A stretch of 64,000 bases of DNA from Flavobacterium circumlabens (GCF_004345565.1 NZ_SLWA01000001.1:219892-283891), one strand, 5' to 3'; numbered from the stretch's first letter, positions 8,775-18,340 are shown. Notes: generated by a model not told the origin, from the sequence alone. Numbers and translations: made by a program.

Positions 8775-9326
8775 ATGATACGATTAACAGCATTAAACCC
8801 GGAAGAAGTAACAGGTAAAACAAAAGATTTATTCAACGCTGTACAGGCTAAATTAGGAGTTGTTCCCAACATGATGCGAACAATGGGGAATTCCCCGGCG
8901 GTATTAGAAGGGTATTTAAACTTAAGCGGCGCTTTGAGCCACGGTAAATTAAGTGCAAAAACCGGTGAACTTTTAGCTTTAGCTATTTCAGAAGAAAACG
9001 CTTGTGATTATTGCCTGGCCGCCCACACTTTTATCGGAGAAAAACTGGTAAAAGCTGACCCAGCCGTTTTACACGCTGCAAGAACAGGAAACTCAACAGA
9101 TGCAAAAACGGAAGCGATTCTACAATTTGCTAAAACTTTGGTCAGCAAAAATGGTTTAGTAAATGATGTAGATGTAAACAACGTAAAAGATGCAGGAGTT
9201 TCTGATGCTGAATTAGCTGAAACTGTTGGTCACGTAGCGTTAAATATCCTGACCAACTATTTCAATAATACTGCCAATACAGAAATTGATTTTCCGGCAG
9301 TTCAAAGTTTAGCATTACAGAACTAA
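8775..9326 (+). CDS. AhpD-like carboxymuconolactone decarboxylase family protein
   Basis: A 183-residue protein of the CMD/AhpD alkylhydroperoxidase-like fold. The redox motif is CDYC in EENACDYCLAAH, followed by the conserved His, as in the peroxidase-related subgroup. By family knowledge it probably reduces peroxides or handles small electrophiles, but the substrate cannot be told from sequence. It is the first gene of a three-gene set with an NTF2-like protein and an AraC regulator. A hairpin (9349-9380) separates it from the second gene and may reduce read-through. Confidence 0.88.
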   Translation: MIRLTALNPEEVTGKTKDLFNAVQAKLGVVPNMMRTMGNSPAVLEGYLNLSGALSHGKLSAKTGELLALAISEENACDYCLAAHTFIGEKLVKADPAVLHAARTGNSTDAKTEAILQFAKTLVSKNGLVNDVDVNNVKDAGVSDAELAETVGHVALNILTNYFNNTANTEIDFPAVQSLALQN

Positions 9327-9348
9327 TTACAAAAAATAACAATCCCTA

Positions 9349-9388
9349 AAGATAGTCATGATTCATTTCATGACTATCTTAGTATAAA
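9349..9388 (+). terminator. Hairpin after the AhpD-like gene
   Basis: AAGATAGTCATGA and TCATGACTATCTT form a perfect 13-bp stem with a 5-base loop. The T run is short and mixed, so it may be an attenuator or stabilising hairpin. Confidence 0.6.
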
Positions 9389-9395
9389 AAAAATA

Positions 9396-9809
9396 ATGGA
9401 AACACCAAGACATCCTTTACCACCATTTACAATGGAAACCGCACTGCAAAAAGTACAAATTGCAGAAGATGCGTGGAATACAAAAGATCCGGAAAAAGTA
9501 GCTTTAGCCTATACCATCGATACGGAATGGAGAAACAGAACCGATTTTATTAATGGACGTGAGGAAGTAAAAGCGTTTTTAACCCAAAAATGGCAAAAGG
9601 AACTGCATTACAAACTTAAAAAAGAGTTGTGGGGTTTCAAGGAAAACAGAATGGCTGTTCGATTTGAATATGAATGGCAGGATCATTCAGGTCAATGGTT
9701 TAGAAGTTACGGAAATGAACTATGGGAGTTTGATGAAAATGGCTATATGCAAAAACGATATGCCAGCATTAACGATTTGGCCATAGAAGAATCCGATCGT
9801 ACATTATAA
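9396..9809 (+). CDS. DUF1348 / NTF2-like protein
   Basis: A 137-residue single-domain protein of the SnoaL/NTF2-like fold, DUF1348 type. Marks of the family are the front helix with [17 protein letters not shown], then [16 protein letters not shown], the aromatic strands FEYEWQD and [12 protein letters not shown], and the end [10 protein letters not shown]. The precise role is unknown; members are often encoded beside oxidoreductases or regulators. The gene ends 12 bp before the AraC-type regulator, so the two are probably translated from one mRNA. Confidence 0.85.
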   Translation: METPRHPLPPFTMETALQKVQIAEDAWNTKDPEKVALAYTIDTEWRNRTDFINGREEVKAFLTQKWQKELHYKLKKELWGFKENRMAVRFEYEWQDHSGQWFRSYGNELWEFDENGYMQKRYASINDLAIEESDRTL

Positions 9810-9821
9810 AATAGTGAAGCC

Positions 9822-10697
9822 ATGGCGCATCAGAATGTTTTTACTTTAATAAATCCTCAAAATGGCAATCTGGCATTCAAACTACTTTGGTTTGATGACA
9901 ACAGCCATTTTGATCATTTACAGCGCAATAATTATTTCTCTTTAATCTGGATTACCAAAGGCAGCGGTAAGGTAAAAGCTGATTTTGCCGAACATCAGTT
10001 TGAGAAAGATTCGCTGCTTGCTTTTTCGCCCTATCAGCCTTTTATGATTTGCACAAAAGGAGATATTCAGGGGATTGCGATCAATTTTCATCCTGATTTT
10101 TATTGCATTCATATGCATCAAAAAGAAGTTTCCTGCAACGGCGTTTTGTTTAATAACGTTTATCAGCCTCCTTTTACCTCTATAACCGATCAGGCAAAAA
10201 TAACTTTACAAATGGTCATTGATCAAATGAAAACAGAGATTCAGAATGCGGAATTAGCGCAATATGAATTACTGATTTCGTACCTGAAAATATTCCTTAT
10301 TACCGCTTCACGCCTGAAAAGAGAGCAACTGGAAGAATTAAAATCAACACCGGATTCCAAAGAACCTTTTATCCTTCAAAATCTTAAAGATGCAATCGAA
10401 GATCATTTCAAGACCAAGCATTCAGCCGGGCATTATGCCGAAATGCTTAATATTTCGCCGAAAGCTTTAGCCAAATTATCTAAAAATTATTTCAACAAAA
10501 CACTCACGGATCTTATCGCAGAAAGAATAATCATTGAAGCCAAAAGAGAATTGTATATGACCAACAAAACCGTGAAAGAAATCGCTTACGAATTAGGTTA
10601 CGATGATGAACATTATTTTAGCAGATTCTTTAAAACCAATGCCGACGTCTCGCCGCAAGTGTATCGTGAAACAGTAGGGTTTGGAAGAATGGTTTAG
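9822..10697 (+). CDS. AraC family transcriptional regulator
   Basis: A 291-residue regulator with an N-terminal cupin-like sensing domain (about 1-150, with FSLIWITKGSGKV) and a C-terminal two-helix-turn-helix DNA-binding domain (about 190-285). The second HTH carries the AraC signature ELGYDDEHYFSRFFK. It probably controls the AhpD-like and DUF1348 genes just upstream, and perhaps itself; this is inferred from position only. The signal it senses is unknown. Its stop codon overlaps the stop of the convergent glycosyltransferase gene by a few bases, leaving no room for a terminator. Confidence 0.9.
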   Translation: MAHQNVFTLINPQNGNLAFKLLWFDDNSHFDHLQRNNYFSLIWITKGSGKVKADFAEHQFEKDSLLAFSPYQPFMICTKGDIQGIAINFHPDFYCIHMHQKEVSCNGVLFNNVYQPPFTSITDQAKITLQMVIDQMKTEIQNAELAQYELLISYLKIFLITASRLKREQLEELKSTPDSKEPFILQNLKDAIEDHFKTKHSAGHYAEMLNISPKALAKLSKNYFNKTLTDLIAERIIIEAKRELYMTNKTVKEIAYELGYDDEHYFSRFFKTNADVSPQVYRETVGFGRMV

Positions 10698-11938
10698 TTT
10701 TTATTTTTTGCTTCAATCCACTTTGCCATGTATTTGGTACTTTTTAAAGTATGATGCTGCAGCAGGCTTCCCATAAAATTATGAAGACGATGATTTTCTG
10801 AATCAGCCATCAGGGAATTAATTTTATCAATCAATGCTGTATCAAAGCTGCTTTTCTGATAACATTGATTTATAATTTCGATTCCGTTTTGCTGCGCTTG
10901 TTTCCAAAGTATTTCATTGTTATATAATTCGATCGCTTGTTTTGCAAAAAGCGCTGTATCATTTGTAATAAATCCATTCCAGGGTAAATCGGCATGCATG
11001 GCTTCTGCCCCTGTTTCTGTTGTTATACTTGGTGTTCCGCATTGCATGGCTTCTAATAACTTTCCTTTTAAACCGGCTCCAAAACGAATTGGTGCCAGAA
11101 CAACTCTGGCCTTTTTTACAATTTCGTTAGCGTCAGCAGCTCTTCCCATTATAAAAAAACCATTTTTAGGCTGATGCAACTGCAATACTTTTTGCGACGG
11201 ATAAGCACCGTAAACCCGCAAAACGGCTTCCGGAAAGTCTTTTTTTATGAAAGGCCAAATAGTTTCTTTTAGGTACTGTACCGTATTCCAGTTAGGCTCG
11301 TGAAGGAAATTTCCAATAAAGACAAAATGCTCCCGATCTTCGAATAAAGGTAAATTCGTCAGTTCATTTTGAGTCATTTCAGCAACCAAAAAAGGAAGAT
11401 AAAACAATATTTTCGAATCAACTTTAAAAACATCGTTCAAAATTTTCATTTCGAATTCCGAAATAATAAACGAAACATCACATCTCAGAATACTGGCGAT
11501 TTCCCTTTTTGCAACTTCTTCAGACAGGAGATCGTTCAATTCAAAAGTTATGTTTTCCCTAAAAGCTTTTTGTCTGGCTGCTCTCAGGCAATGTAAATCT
11601 TCGGTGTCCAGTAATCGTATGGCGTTCGGGCAGTTTTCAGCAACTCTCCAGCCAAATTGTTCTTCAATCATAAAACGATCAAATAAAACGACATCCGGAT
11701 TTAATTCAATCACAAAATCATCAAAACTGGAATTATTGAGTGCAATGGCTTTTTTTTCAATTCCAAAAGAAGCCAGATCCACCATAAAATCGCTGTCCAG
11801 GGCCGCACTTGCAAATGTAATTTCAAATCCATTTTTTTTGAAGACCGAAATCAACTGCATCATTCTGCCACCCGCCGCAGACGAATTGGGTTCCGGCCAC
11901 ACAAAACCAATAATTAAAAGTTTTTTTATCTGACTCAT
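10694..11938 (-). CDS. Glycosyltransferase, GT4-like
   Basis: A 414-residue glycosyltransferase of the GT-B fold. The C-terminal half carries the donor-binding segment seen in GT4-type enzymes (PIRFGAGLKGKLLEAMQCGTP), and the N-terminus has the glycine-rich acceptor-side loop SSAAGGRMMQL. The frame is open 33 codons further upstream to 12037, but that part lacks family similarity and covers the probable miaE promoter, so the start at 11938 (MSQIKKLLIIGF) was chosen. The sugar and acceptor are unknown. It stands alone on the minus strand between an AraC regulator and miaE, away from any polysaccharide cluster. Confidence 0.85.
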   Translation of the reverse strand: MSQIKKLLIIGFVWPEPNSSAAGGRMMQLISVFKKNGFEITFASAALDSDFMVDLASFGIEKKAIALNNSSFDDFVIELNPDVVLFDRFMIEEQFGWRVAENCPNAIRLLDTEDLHCLRAARQKAFRENITFELNDLLSEEVAKREIASILRCDVSFIISEFEMKILNDVFKVDSKILFYLPFLVAEMTQNELTNLPLFEDREHFVFIGNFLHEPNWNTVQYLKETIWPFIKKDFPEAVLRVYGAYPSQKVLQLHQPKNGFFIMGRAADANEIVKKARVVLAPIRFGAGLKGKLLEAMQCGTPSITTETGAEAMHADLPWNGFITNDTALFAKQAIELYNNEILWKQAQQNGIEIINQCYQKSSFDTALIDKINSLMADSENHRLHNFMGSLLQHHTLKSTKYMAKWIEAKNKN

Positions 11939-12019
11939 TTTAATTCTTTGAACCTGCAAAATAATGCTTTTTTGGGCGTAATAACACGATGTTTCCTGAT
12001 TTTCGGTTGTAAAAAAGAC

Positions 12020-12027
12020 TAATTTTG
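12020..12027 (+). promoter_or_regulatory. Putative miaE promoter (-7 element)
   Basis: TAATTTTG fits TAnnTTTG and lies 25 bp before the miaE start. Confidence 0.45.
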
Positions 12028-12052
12028 CAGTATTCAATTTTTCAATAAAATT

Positions 12053-12634
12053 ATGTTAGGATTAAAATTAGCCACAGACCCCCGCTGGGTAAATATCGTT
12101 GAGTCGAATATCGAAGAAATTCTGACTGATCATGCCTGGTGTGAGCAAAAAGCAGCTTCAAATGCCATTAGTTTAGTTACCTACAACTCTGAATTAGAGG
12201 AATTAGTAACCGAAATGCTGGTTATTGCCAGAGAAGAATTAGAGCATCTGCAAATGGTTCACGACCTAATCAAAAAAAGAGGCCTGACACTGGGGCGCGA
12301 AAGAAAAGATCATTATGTAAATGAACTTTTTAAATTTATGAAAAAAGACGGAAGCCGTAAAGATGCGCTTTGTGATCGCCTCCTGTTTTCGGCTATGATT
12401 GAAGCCAGAAGCTGTGAGCGTTTTAAAGTCCTTTCCGAAAATATAAAAGACGAAGAACTGGCTGCATTTTATCGTGACCTGATGATTTCTGAAGCAGGTC
12501 ATTACACTACTTTTTTAGGATTTGCCCGAAAATATAAAGACAATATAGATATTGATAAACGTTGGAAAGAATGGATTGAGTTTGAAGGTTCCATTATTAC
12601 CAATTATGGCAAGAGTGAGACCGTTCACGGATAA
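12053..12634 (+). CDS. miaE: tRNA-(ms2io6A)-hydroxylase MiaE
   Basis: A 193-residue non-haem diiron monooxygenase of the MiaE family. It hydroxylates the isopentenyl group of 2-methylthio-N6-isopentenyladenosine at tRNA position 37. Ferritin-like diiron ligands are visible as EELEH near residue 62-66, then a second pair in ARSCERF and SEAGHY (E and H). The opening LATDPRWVNIVESNIEEILTDHAWCEQKAA is characteristic. Length is normal. It has its own promoter and is followed by an AsmA-like gene after 53 bp. Confidence 0.94.
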   Translation: MLGLKLATDPRWVNIVESNIEEILTDHAWCEQKAASNAISLVTYNSELEELVTEMLVIAREELEHLQMVHDLIKKRGLTLGRERKDHYVNELFKFMKKDGSRKDALCDRLLFSAMIEARSCERFKVLSENIKDEELAAFYRDLMISEAGHYTTFLGFARKYKDNIDIDKRWKEWIEFEGSIITNYGKSETVHG

Positions 12635-12687
12635 TTCATTCGTTTTTACTATTCTTTTTATAAAATCTAATCCTAACAATTTTTGTT

Positions 12688-15444
12688 ATGCAAAAAAATA
12701 AGTCCAGATCGATCGTATTCAAAATAATGAAATACGTCGGAATAACGTTTGCTGTTATTTTAGGATTATTGTTTTTAACCCCAATTCTCTTTGCAGATCA
12801 GATCAAAGAGCAGATTAAAAAAACGGCAAACGAAAGACTGAGTGCCGAATTGAATTATTCTGATGTCTCTGTTTCTTTTTTTCACCACTTCCCTTCCCTA
12901 ACCCTGACTTTAAACGACTTAAAACTAAACGGATCGGCACCGTATAAAAATGAAAAATTTATCACGGCCAAAGAAATCTCTTTTGGAATCAATGTCGCGA
13001 GTCTTATTTTTAGCAAATCGGTAAAAATTGACCAGATTTATTTATCTGACTCGTTTATTAATGTAAAAGTGAATTCGAACGGAGAAGCGAATTACAACGT
13101 TTACAAGTCAACATCAAAGGCTTCTACCTCAAAAGATACTACTGAGACCGCATTAAAACTGGAACGAATCGAGATTCTGAACAGTAAAATTATTTATGAC
13201 GATAAATCTACAAAGGTTCATTTTGATGCTTTTGGTTTTAATTACTTAGGAAAAGGAAATCTGGACAAAGCCGTCTTTGATTTGTATTCAAAAGCAAAAA
13301 TTGAAAAATTAAATATCGTTTATGAAAATGAACCTTATCTGATGAACAAACAGATTGATGCTGATTTGATCACCAAAGTAAACGTAAACTCTTTATCGTT
13401 CTTTTTTGAGCAAAATAACCTGAAAATCAATCAGCTTCTGGTCGATTTTAAAGGGAAATTCGATTTCCTGAAAGATGGCTACAACATGGATCTTGTTCTG
13501 AAATCCGACAACAGCAAACTGTATGATGTTTTTACCGCTTTTCCTCCCAAGTATATTACCTGGCTTTCCAAGACTGAATTAAAAGGAAACACGAACTTAC
13601 TTCTAACTGTAAAAGGCAATTATATCGCTTCCCAAAACATAGCTCCTGATCTGAATTTAGATTTAAAATTAGACAACGGATTTGTGAATTATAACAAAAG
13701 TGCTTTCCCGGTTTCCAACTTAAATCTGGAAGTAAAAACAAAAGTACCTTCTTTAAATCCGGAGCTTTTAATTGTGGATGCGAAGAATTTATCTCTGAAT
13801 GTAGGCAAAGATTATCTTAAATCTAAATTCTACATGAAAGGCATGACCACACCGGATATCAATGCTGAATTTAGAGCGAGAATTAATCTTGAAAAACTAA
13901 ACAAAGCTTTGGGAATCCCTGATGTAGAACTGAAAGGAATTTTAATCAGCGATGTTAAAGCCAACGGTAAATTTGATCAGAAAAACAAACTTTTTCCTGT
14001 CACAAAAGGAGTAATCGATTTGACAAACGGTTATTTGAAAACCAAATATTACCCCAATCCCATTACCAATATTGTGGTAAAATCTAAAATTGAGAATCAG
14101 AAAGGAACTTTCCAGGATCTAAAAGTCAATCTAAAACCGGCTCAGTTTACTTTTGAAGGAAAACCTGTTTTTGTACAGGCTGACCTGAGCAATTTTGATG
14201 ATTTAAATTATGATATTAAAGCAAATGGCGAACTGGATGTCAATAAAATATATAAAGTCTTTTCTCAAAAAGGACTTGATCTGGATGGTTCTGTAAAAGC
14301 AGATTTGGTTCTGAAAGGCAAACAAAGCGATGCTGAAAAAGGAAATTACAGCAAACTATACAACAAAGGAACGCTTGAACTCAGAAATATCGGGATCGTT
14401 TCCGAATATTTACCTAAAAAGTTCATTATCAAAGAAGGTATCTTTAAAATCAATCAGGATAAAATGTCGTTCAATAATTTTCTGGCTGCTTACGGACAGT
14501 CTGATTTTACAATGAATGGCTACATGCAAAACGTTTTCAACTTCGTAACTACCAACACGGGGGTTTTAAGAGGCTCTTTTAAAGTTTCAGCAAGATATAT
14601 CAATGTTGATGAATTTATGTCCAATACAGCTGCAAATACAACTGTAACGGAAGCGCAGACAAAACCTGAAGCAACAAAAACAGCAGCAAAAGAAACGGGC
14701 GTAATTATAATCCCGGCTAATCTGGATTTGCAATTATTGGCCAATGCACAAAAAGTAAGTTTCGACAAACTAAACCTTCAAAATGCTGTCGGGAGTTTAA
14801 AAATGAAGAAAGGAAAACTCAGTATGCAAAATACCGGTTTTAATTTAATTGGCTGCAAAGTGACCATGAATGCGAATTATCAGGCTGTAACTCCTCAAAA
14901 AGCCAACTTTAATTACGGAATTAAAGCAACTGATTTTGATATCAAAAGAGCTTATAATGAAATTGAAGTGTTCCGAAAAATGGCCAGTGCGGCAGAAAAA
15001 GCACAGGGAATTGTTTCATTAGATTATCAGCTTAAAGGAAGATTAACCGGAAATATGGAACCCGTTTATCCCTCCCTTGTGGGCGGTGGAACACTTTCGG
15101 TGAAAGATGTTAAAGTGAGAGGCCTGAAAATGTTCAATGCCGTAAGTAAAGAGACAAGTTCTGAAGCAATGAAAAATCCGGATCTTTCCAAAGTAGAAAT
15201 CAAAACAACTATCAAAAATAATATCATGACTGTTGAACGGTTTAAATTTAAGTTTGCCGGCTTCAGACCCAGAATTGAAGGAACAACAAGTTTAGACGGA
15301 AAATTAAACTTAAAAATGCGTTTAGGCCTTCCTCCGCTTGGAATATTCGGAATTCCATTAACCGTTACCGGAACTCAGAATGCTCCAAAAGTAAAAGTGG
15401 GAAGAAAAACAGAGGATCTTGAGGAAACTAAGGATATTGAATAG
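12688..15444 (+). CDS. AsmA-like family protein
   Basis: A 918-residue protein with one N-terminal transmembrane segment (about 13-33, ITFAVILGLLFLTPILF) and a very long, mostly beta-strand periplasmic part, as in AsmA/TamB-type proteins. The region before the end (LGLPPLGIFGIPLTVTGTQNAPKVKVG) is a recurring AsmA C-terminal pattern. Members of this superfamily are thought to form hydrophobic grooves that move lipids between the two membranes; here the role is inferred from family only. A low-complexity Ala/Thr/Lys linker lies near residues 650-675. It is probably co-transcribed with miaE. Confidence 0.85.
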   Translation: MQKNKSRSIVFKIMKYVGITFAVILGLLFLTPILFADQIKEQIKKTANERLSAELNYSDVSVSFFHHFPSLTLTLNDLKLNGSAPYKNEKFITAKEISFGINVASLIFSKSVKIDQIYLSDSFINVKVNSNGEANYNVYKSTSKASTSKDTTETALKLERIEILNSKIIYDDKSTKVHFDAFGFNYLGKGNLDKAVFDLYSKAKIEKLNIVYENEPYLMNKQIDADLITKVNVNSLSFFFEQNNLKINQLLVDFKGKFDFLKDGYNMDLVLKSDNSKLYDVFTAFPPKYITWLSKTELKGNTNLLLTVKGNYIASQNIAPDLNLDLKLDNGFVNYNKSAFPVSNLNLEVKTKVPSLNPELLIVDAKNLSLNVGKDYLKSKFYMKGMTTPDINAEFRARINLEKLNKALGIPDVELKGILISDVKANGKFDQKNKLFPVTKGVIDLTNGYLKTKYYPNPITNIVVKSKIENQKGTFQDLKVNLKPAQFTFEGKPVFVQADLSNFDDLNYDIKANGELDVNKIYKVFSQKGLDLDGSVKADLVLKGKQSDAEKGNYSKLYNKGTLELRNIGIVSEYLPKKFIIKEGIFKINQDKMSFNNFLAAYGQSDFTMNGYMQNVFNFVTTNTGVLRGSFKVSARYINVDEFMSNTAANTTVTEAQTKPEATKTAAKETGVIIIPANLDLQLLANAQKVSFDKLNLQNAVGSLKMKKGKLSMQNTGFNLIGCKVTMNANYQAVTPQKANFNYGIKATDFDIKRAYNEIEVFRKMASAAEKAQGIVSLDYQLKGRLTGNMEPVYPSLVGGGTLSVKDVKVRGLKMFNAVSKETSSEAMKNPDLSKVEIKTTIKNNIMTVERFKFKFAGFRPRIEGTTSLDGKLNLKMRLGLPPLGIFGIPLTVTGTQNAPKVKVGRKTEDLEETKDIE

Positions 15445-15445
15445 C

Positions 15446-15482
15446 AAAATTCCAATAGCAAAAATTCCAAATTCCAATTTAA
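15446..15482. repeat. AATTCCAAATTCC phrase repeat
   Basis: Tandem-like copies of AAAATTCCAATAGC and AATTCCAAATTCC. The same phrase appears at 17370-17384 and 57714-57746, always in gaps between genes. Confidence 0.65.
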
Positions 15483-15525
15483 AAACTTTCTTGTGAGATT
15501 ACAAATACATTCTCACCAACAAAAA

Positions 15526-15981
15526 ATGGATAAAAGAAAAAGACTTATTTTAATAATTGTAATTGCAAACCTAGGTTTTATATGGGCATTTTTTAATCTG
15601 TTCTACTATAAAAAAGATTCTTTTGACACTTCTGAAAGGGCAAACCTAAATGTAAATATGATAAACAATATACATAATGGCGATGGAAGCTGGACATGGA
15701 ATAAAAACGAATATGACTTCTATAAAAAATATTCTATTTCACTTGACAAAAATGGAATTAGTGATTTTTGCAAAATTGTAAATTCTGCAAACGCAAAATA
15801 TATTGAAAATATCAGACCTAAAAAATGGCTTGACATTTATGTTGAAGAAGCAAATGGCAATAGCATTACAATTACTTTAAAGCAAAGTTATGAAAATGAA
15901 GTATATTTTGAAATTGACCATAAAGCTTTCGAGGGAAAAGATTTAGAAAAATACATCCAAAAACACATTTCGAAAAATTAA
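15526..15981 (+). CDS. Unrecognised small membrane-anchored protein
   Basis: A 151-residue protein that I do not recognise. It has one hydrophobic segment near the N-terminus (LILIIVIANLGFIWAFF, about residues 7-24) preceded by positive residues, so the rest should face outside the inner membrane. The remainder is a small alpha/beta-looking domain rich in Asn, Lys and Ile, with DIYVEEANGNSITITL and YFEIDHKAFEG strands. The start at 15526 (MDKRKRL) is preferred over 15493 because the extra residues are not hydrophobic and come from the phrase repeat flank. It is more AT-rich than its neighbours, which hints at an accessory gene. Confidence 0.6.
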   Translation: MDKRKRLILIIVIANLGFIWAFFNLFYYKKDSFDTSERANLNVNMINNIHNGDGSWTWNKNEYDFYKKYSISLDKNGISDFCKIVNSANAKYIENIRPKKWLDIYVEEANGNSITITLKQSYENEVYFEIDHKAFEGKDLEKYIQKHISKN

Positions 15982-16026
15982 CACAACCTGTTTCATAAGA
16001 AGCAAGTTTTTTTTATCGAAAATACC

Positions 16027-17313
16027 TTAACCCCCATACAATATTTCACTCACGTACAAAATTCCTTTTGCCAATATCCACAGCAAGACTGCCATTCCTA
16101 AAAATCCCCAAGTCACTGTTTTACCTCTTTTCCAGCTAATAAAAAAGGTGGGGATCTCCCAATATTTGATCACAATATAGACGCTCATTCCAAGTAAAGA
16201 GGCCCAGATGACCTCGGTTGAATGCGTATAAAAGCTATAAAACAAAGAAGCCGAAAGAAAAAGAAATGTAATCAATTGCAAATAATAGTAATTCTTATAA
16301 TTGTGTTTGAAATTATGTTTAAGCGATAAAATCAAAAATGAAATAATCAGCAAACTGGTCAGGGCAGTTATCACATATGAAAAAACCGTGTTATGCTGAC
16401 CGATAAGAAAACCATCAATAAACAAAGCTATAAGAACACAAGCAGCTAGTGAGTAAACACTTCTTTCCACATACGTATCCTTAAAAGGGATCAGGATTGG
16501 AGAAATGTATTTTTCCAGGGTACGCCAAAACGGCAAAGCACAGATGACAGCCATAACAGAGATAACGATCTCATAGTTATACAAAACATCAGACGGAACT
16601 TTATACAATACAAATAAAAGAGCACCGGTAACAATTAGGGCAGGAAGACAAATCGTTTTTACCGTTTCCCATTTATCAGTTGCCCAGAAATTATTTTTTA
16701 TTTCAAAAATATACTTACTAACTAAATATTTCCGGGTAAAAAGTGCCGTGGACTGACTCCACAATAAAAAGAAACCTGTATGGATTACAACAGTACGTAA
16801 TGTCATTTCGTCTATAAAACAGCCCCCAACAACACAGGCAATACCTATTAATAGTAATTCATAAGTCAAAATTACTGCTGAAAATAAAAACATGAACAAG
16901 GGTGCGAATTGTTTTATAAGTATATTTAGAAGAACACCCCAATAATTACGCAATAAACCTATTATGGCACATATTGCGATAAATGCCGCCAGATACAACA
17001 TCCAATTTGTCATGGACTGTGTTTGTATCCATAATTGAACCGCGGAATCTTTTGCAGGAATATAAACAATATGCGAATTGGTATAGATTTCATTCGCCAG
17101 CTGATTTCTTACGGTATCATTAACTCCTGAAAACTGATTCTTATGCAGCTTCCAATAGGCATTAGCATCAGCACCGCCTTTTTGTAAAACAGCAAATTCA
17201 TATAAAATCTTTTTTTGGGTATCATTTAAGGATACGATTTGTTCCGTAGGATTAATTTCTTTTGCAAATAAGCCTGAGCAGAAAAGAAATAAAAAAATAA
17301 CTATTTTTTTCAA
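16027..17313 (-). CDS. Unrecognised multi-spanning membrane protein
   Basis: A 428-residue protein that I cannot assign. It opens with a signal-like segment (MKKIVIFLFLFCSGLFA), then a polar domain of about 80 residues (18-98), presumably periplasmic, and then about eleven hydrophobic segments up to the C-terminus. No transporter or enzyme motif is visible. Short polar loops, two Cys in GIACVVGGCF, and an aromatic-rich second half are the main features. It stands alone on the minus strand, with repeat phrases in the flank. It could be a permease-like or envelope-assembly protein; neither is supported directly. Confidence 0.7.
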   Translation of the reverse strand: MKKIVIFLFLFCSGLFAKEINPTEQIVSLNDTQKKILYEFAVLQKGGADANAYWKLHKNQFSGVNDTVRNQLANEIYTNSHIVYIPAKDSAVQLWIQTQSMTNWMLYLAAFIAICAIIGLLRNYWGVLLNILIKQFAPLFMFLFSAVILTYELLLIGIACVVGGCFIDEMTLRTVVIHTGFFLLWSQSTALFTRKYLVSKYIFEIKNNFWATDKWETVKTICLPALIVTGALLFVLYKVPSDVLYNYEIVISVMAVICALPFWRTLEKYISPILIPFKDTYVERSVYSLAACVLIALFIDGFLIGQHNTVFSYVITALTSLLIISFLILSLKHNFKHNYKNYYYLQLITFLFLSASLFYSFYTHSTEVIWASLLGMSVYIVIKYWEIPTFFISWKRGKTVTWGFLGMAVLLWILAKGILYVSEILYGG

Positions 17314-17369
17314 AATTGGAGTAGATTAATCCAGCCAAAAATACAAATAATACAATGGAAAAAATTAAA

Positions 17370-17384
17370 ATTCCAAATTCCAAT
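17370..17384. repeat. AATTCCAAATTCC phrase, single copy
   Basis: One copy of the phrase seen at 15446-15482 and 57714-57746, in the gap between the membrane protein and the rpmA terminator. Confidence 0.5.
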
Positions 17385-17532
17385 GATAAAACGCTTTATG
17401 TGTATTTGAAAAAAAGAAACAGATTTCTCCTTTCGGTTGAAATATCAAAAAATAAATACAATTACCCATACTTTAAACAAATAACAAAACTTAAATTTTC
17501 TTATATAACTTATATGGTTAAGTCATAAAAAC

Positions 17533-17566
17533 AAAAAACCCGCTCTCTTCAGAACGGGTTTTGTAA
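17533..17566 (-). terminator. Terminator of the rplU-rpmA operon
   Basis: Read on the minus strand, AAAACCCGTTCT pairs with AGAGCGGGTTTT around GAAG and is followed by T-rich sequence, 16 bp after the rpmA stop. Confidence 0.85.
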
Positions 17567-17581
17567 TAAGTAATCTAATGA

Positions 17582-17842
17582 TTATGCTTCGAATGGAAGG
17601 ATAGATACATAAGATTTGTTATCTCTTTTCTTTTGGAACTTAACAACTCCAGCTACTCTTGCGTGTAGTGTGTGATCTTTACTGATGTAAACATTTTCAC
17701 CTGGATTATGTTTTGAACCTCTTTGTCTAACGATGATGTTCCCAGCAATAGCAGCTTGTCCACCAAAAATCTTAACGCCTAGACGTTTTGATTCTGATTC
17801 TCTACCATTCTTCGAACTACCGACACCTTTCTTGTGAGCCAT
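17582..17842 (-). CDS. rpmA: 50S ribosomal protein L27 (bL27)
   Basis: An 86-residue bL27, almost identical to the family pattern. It starts directly with [16 protein letters not shown], without the N-terminal extension removed by Prp in Firmicutes, and contains [10 protein letters not shown] and [16 protein letters not shown]. The N-terminal tail reaches toward the peptidyl-transferase centre of the ribosome. It lies 24 bp after rplU, the conserved rplU-rpmA order. Confidence 0.98.
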   Translation of the reverse strand: MAHKKGVGSSKNGRESESKRLGVKIFGGQAAIAGNIIVRQRGSKHNPGENVYISKDHTLHARVAGVVKFQKKRDNKSYVSILPFEA

Positions 17843-17866
17843 GACGTATGAGTTTAAATATTGTTA

Positions 17867-18310
17867 TTATTCTTTAGTAGCTTCTTTTTTTGCTTTTGGA
17901 GCTGCTGCTTTTTTTGCTTTTGGAGCTGCTTCAACTTCAGTTGCCGGAGCATCTTCTGCTACAACCGCTTTTTTAGCTGCTGCTTTTTTAGTTCCTCCTG
18001 CTGCAGTAATACCTTCAATTACAATTTGAGTAAGATATTGTCTGTGACCATTTCTCTTTTTGTAACCTTTTCTTCTTTTCTTTTTGAAAACGATTACTTT
18101 ATCTCCTTTTAAGTGTTGTAACACTTTAGCTTCTACTGAAGCACCTTCTATAGCTGGGGCGCCTAAAGTTACATTACCATTATCGTCTAATAAAAGAACT
18201 TTGTCAAATGAAATACTTGAACCTTCTTCGTTAGCCAAACGGTTAACATAAACCTTTAAGTCTTTGCTTACTTTAAATTGTTGCCCTGCTATCTCTACGA
18301 TTGCATACAT
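17867..18310 (-). CDS. rplU: 50S ribosomal protein L21 (bL21) with Ala/Lys-rich tail
   Basis: A 147-residue bL21. The core of about 103 residues (MYAIVEIAGQQFKV to YLTQIVIEGI) binds 23S rRNA. It is followed by a low-complexity tail of about 40 residues made of Ala, Lys, Pro and Glu (for example APKAKKAAAPKAKKE), which standard bL21 proteins lack but which is found in flavobacterial relatives. The tail is coded by GCT/AAA repeats and is probably disordered. It is the first gene of rplU-rpmA with a -7 promoter 31 bp upstream. Confidence 0.97.
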   Translation of the reverse strand: MYAIVEIAGQQFKVSKDLKVYVNRLANEEGSSISFDKVLLLDDNGNVTLGAPAIEGASVEAKVLQHLKGDKVIVFKKKRRKGYKKRNGHRQYLTQIVIEGITAAGGTKKAAAKKAVVAEDAPATEVEAAPKAKKAAAPKAKKEATKE

Positions 18311-18340
18311 ACCAAATTGATTTATTGATTTTTAAGGTTG

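Noticed and set aside
17355..17528. A 57-codon open frame on the plus strand after the rpmA terminator.
   Set aside because: It begins inside the AATTCC phrase repeat, has no family likeness and no promoter, and the AT-rich composition makes such a frame likely by chance.
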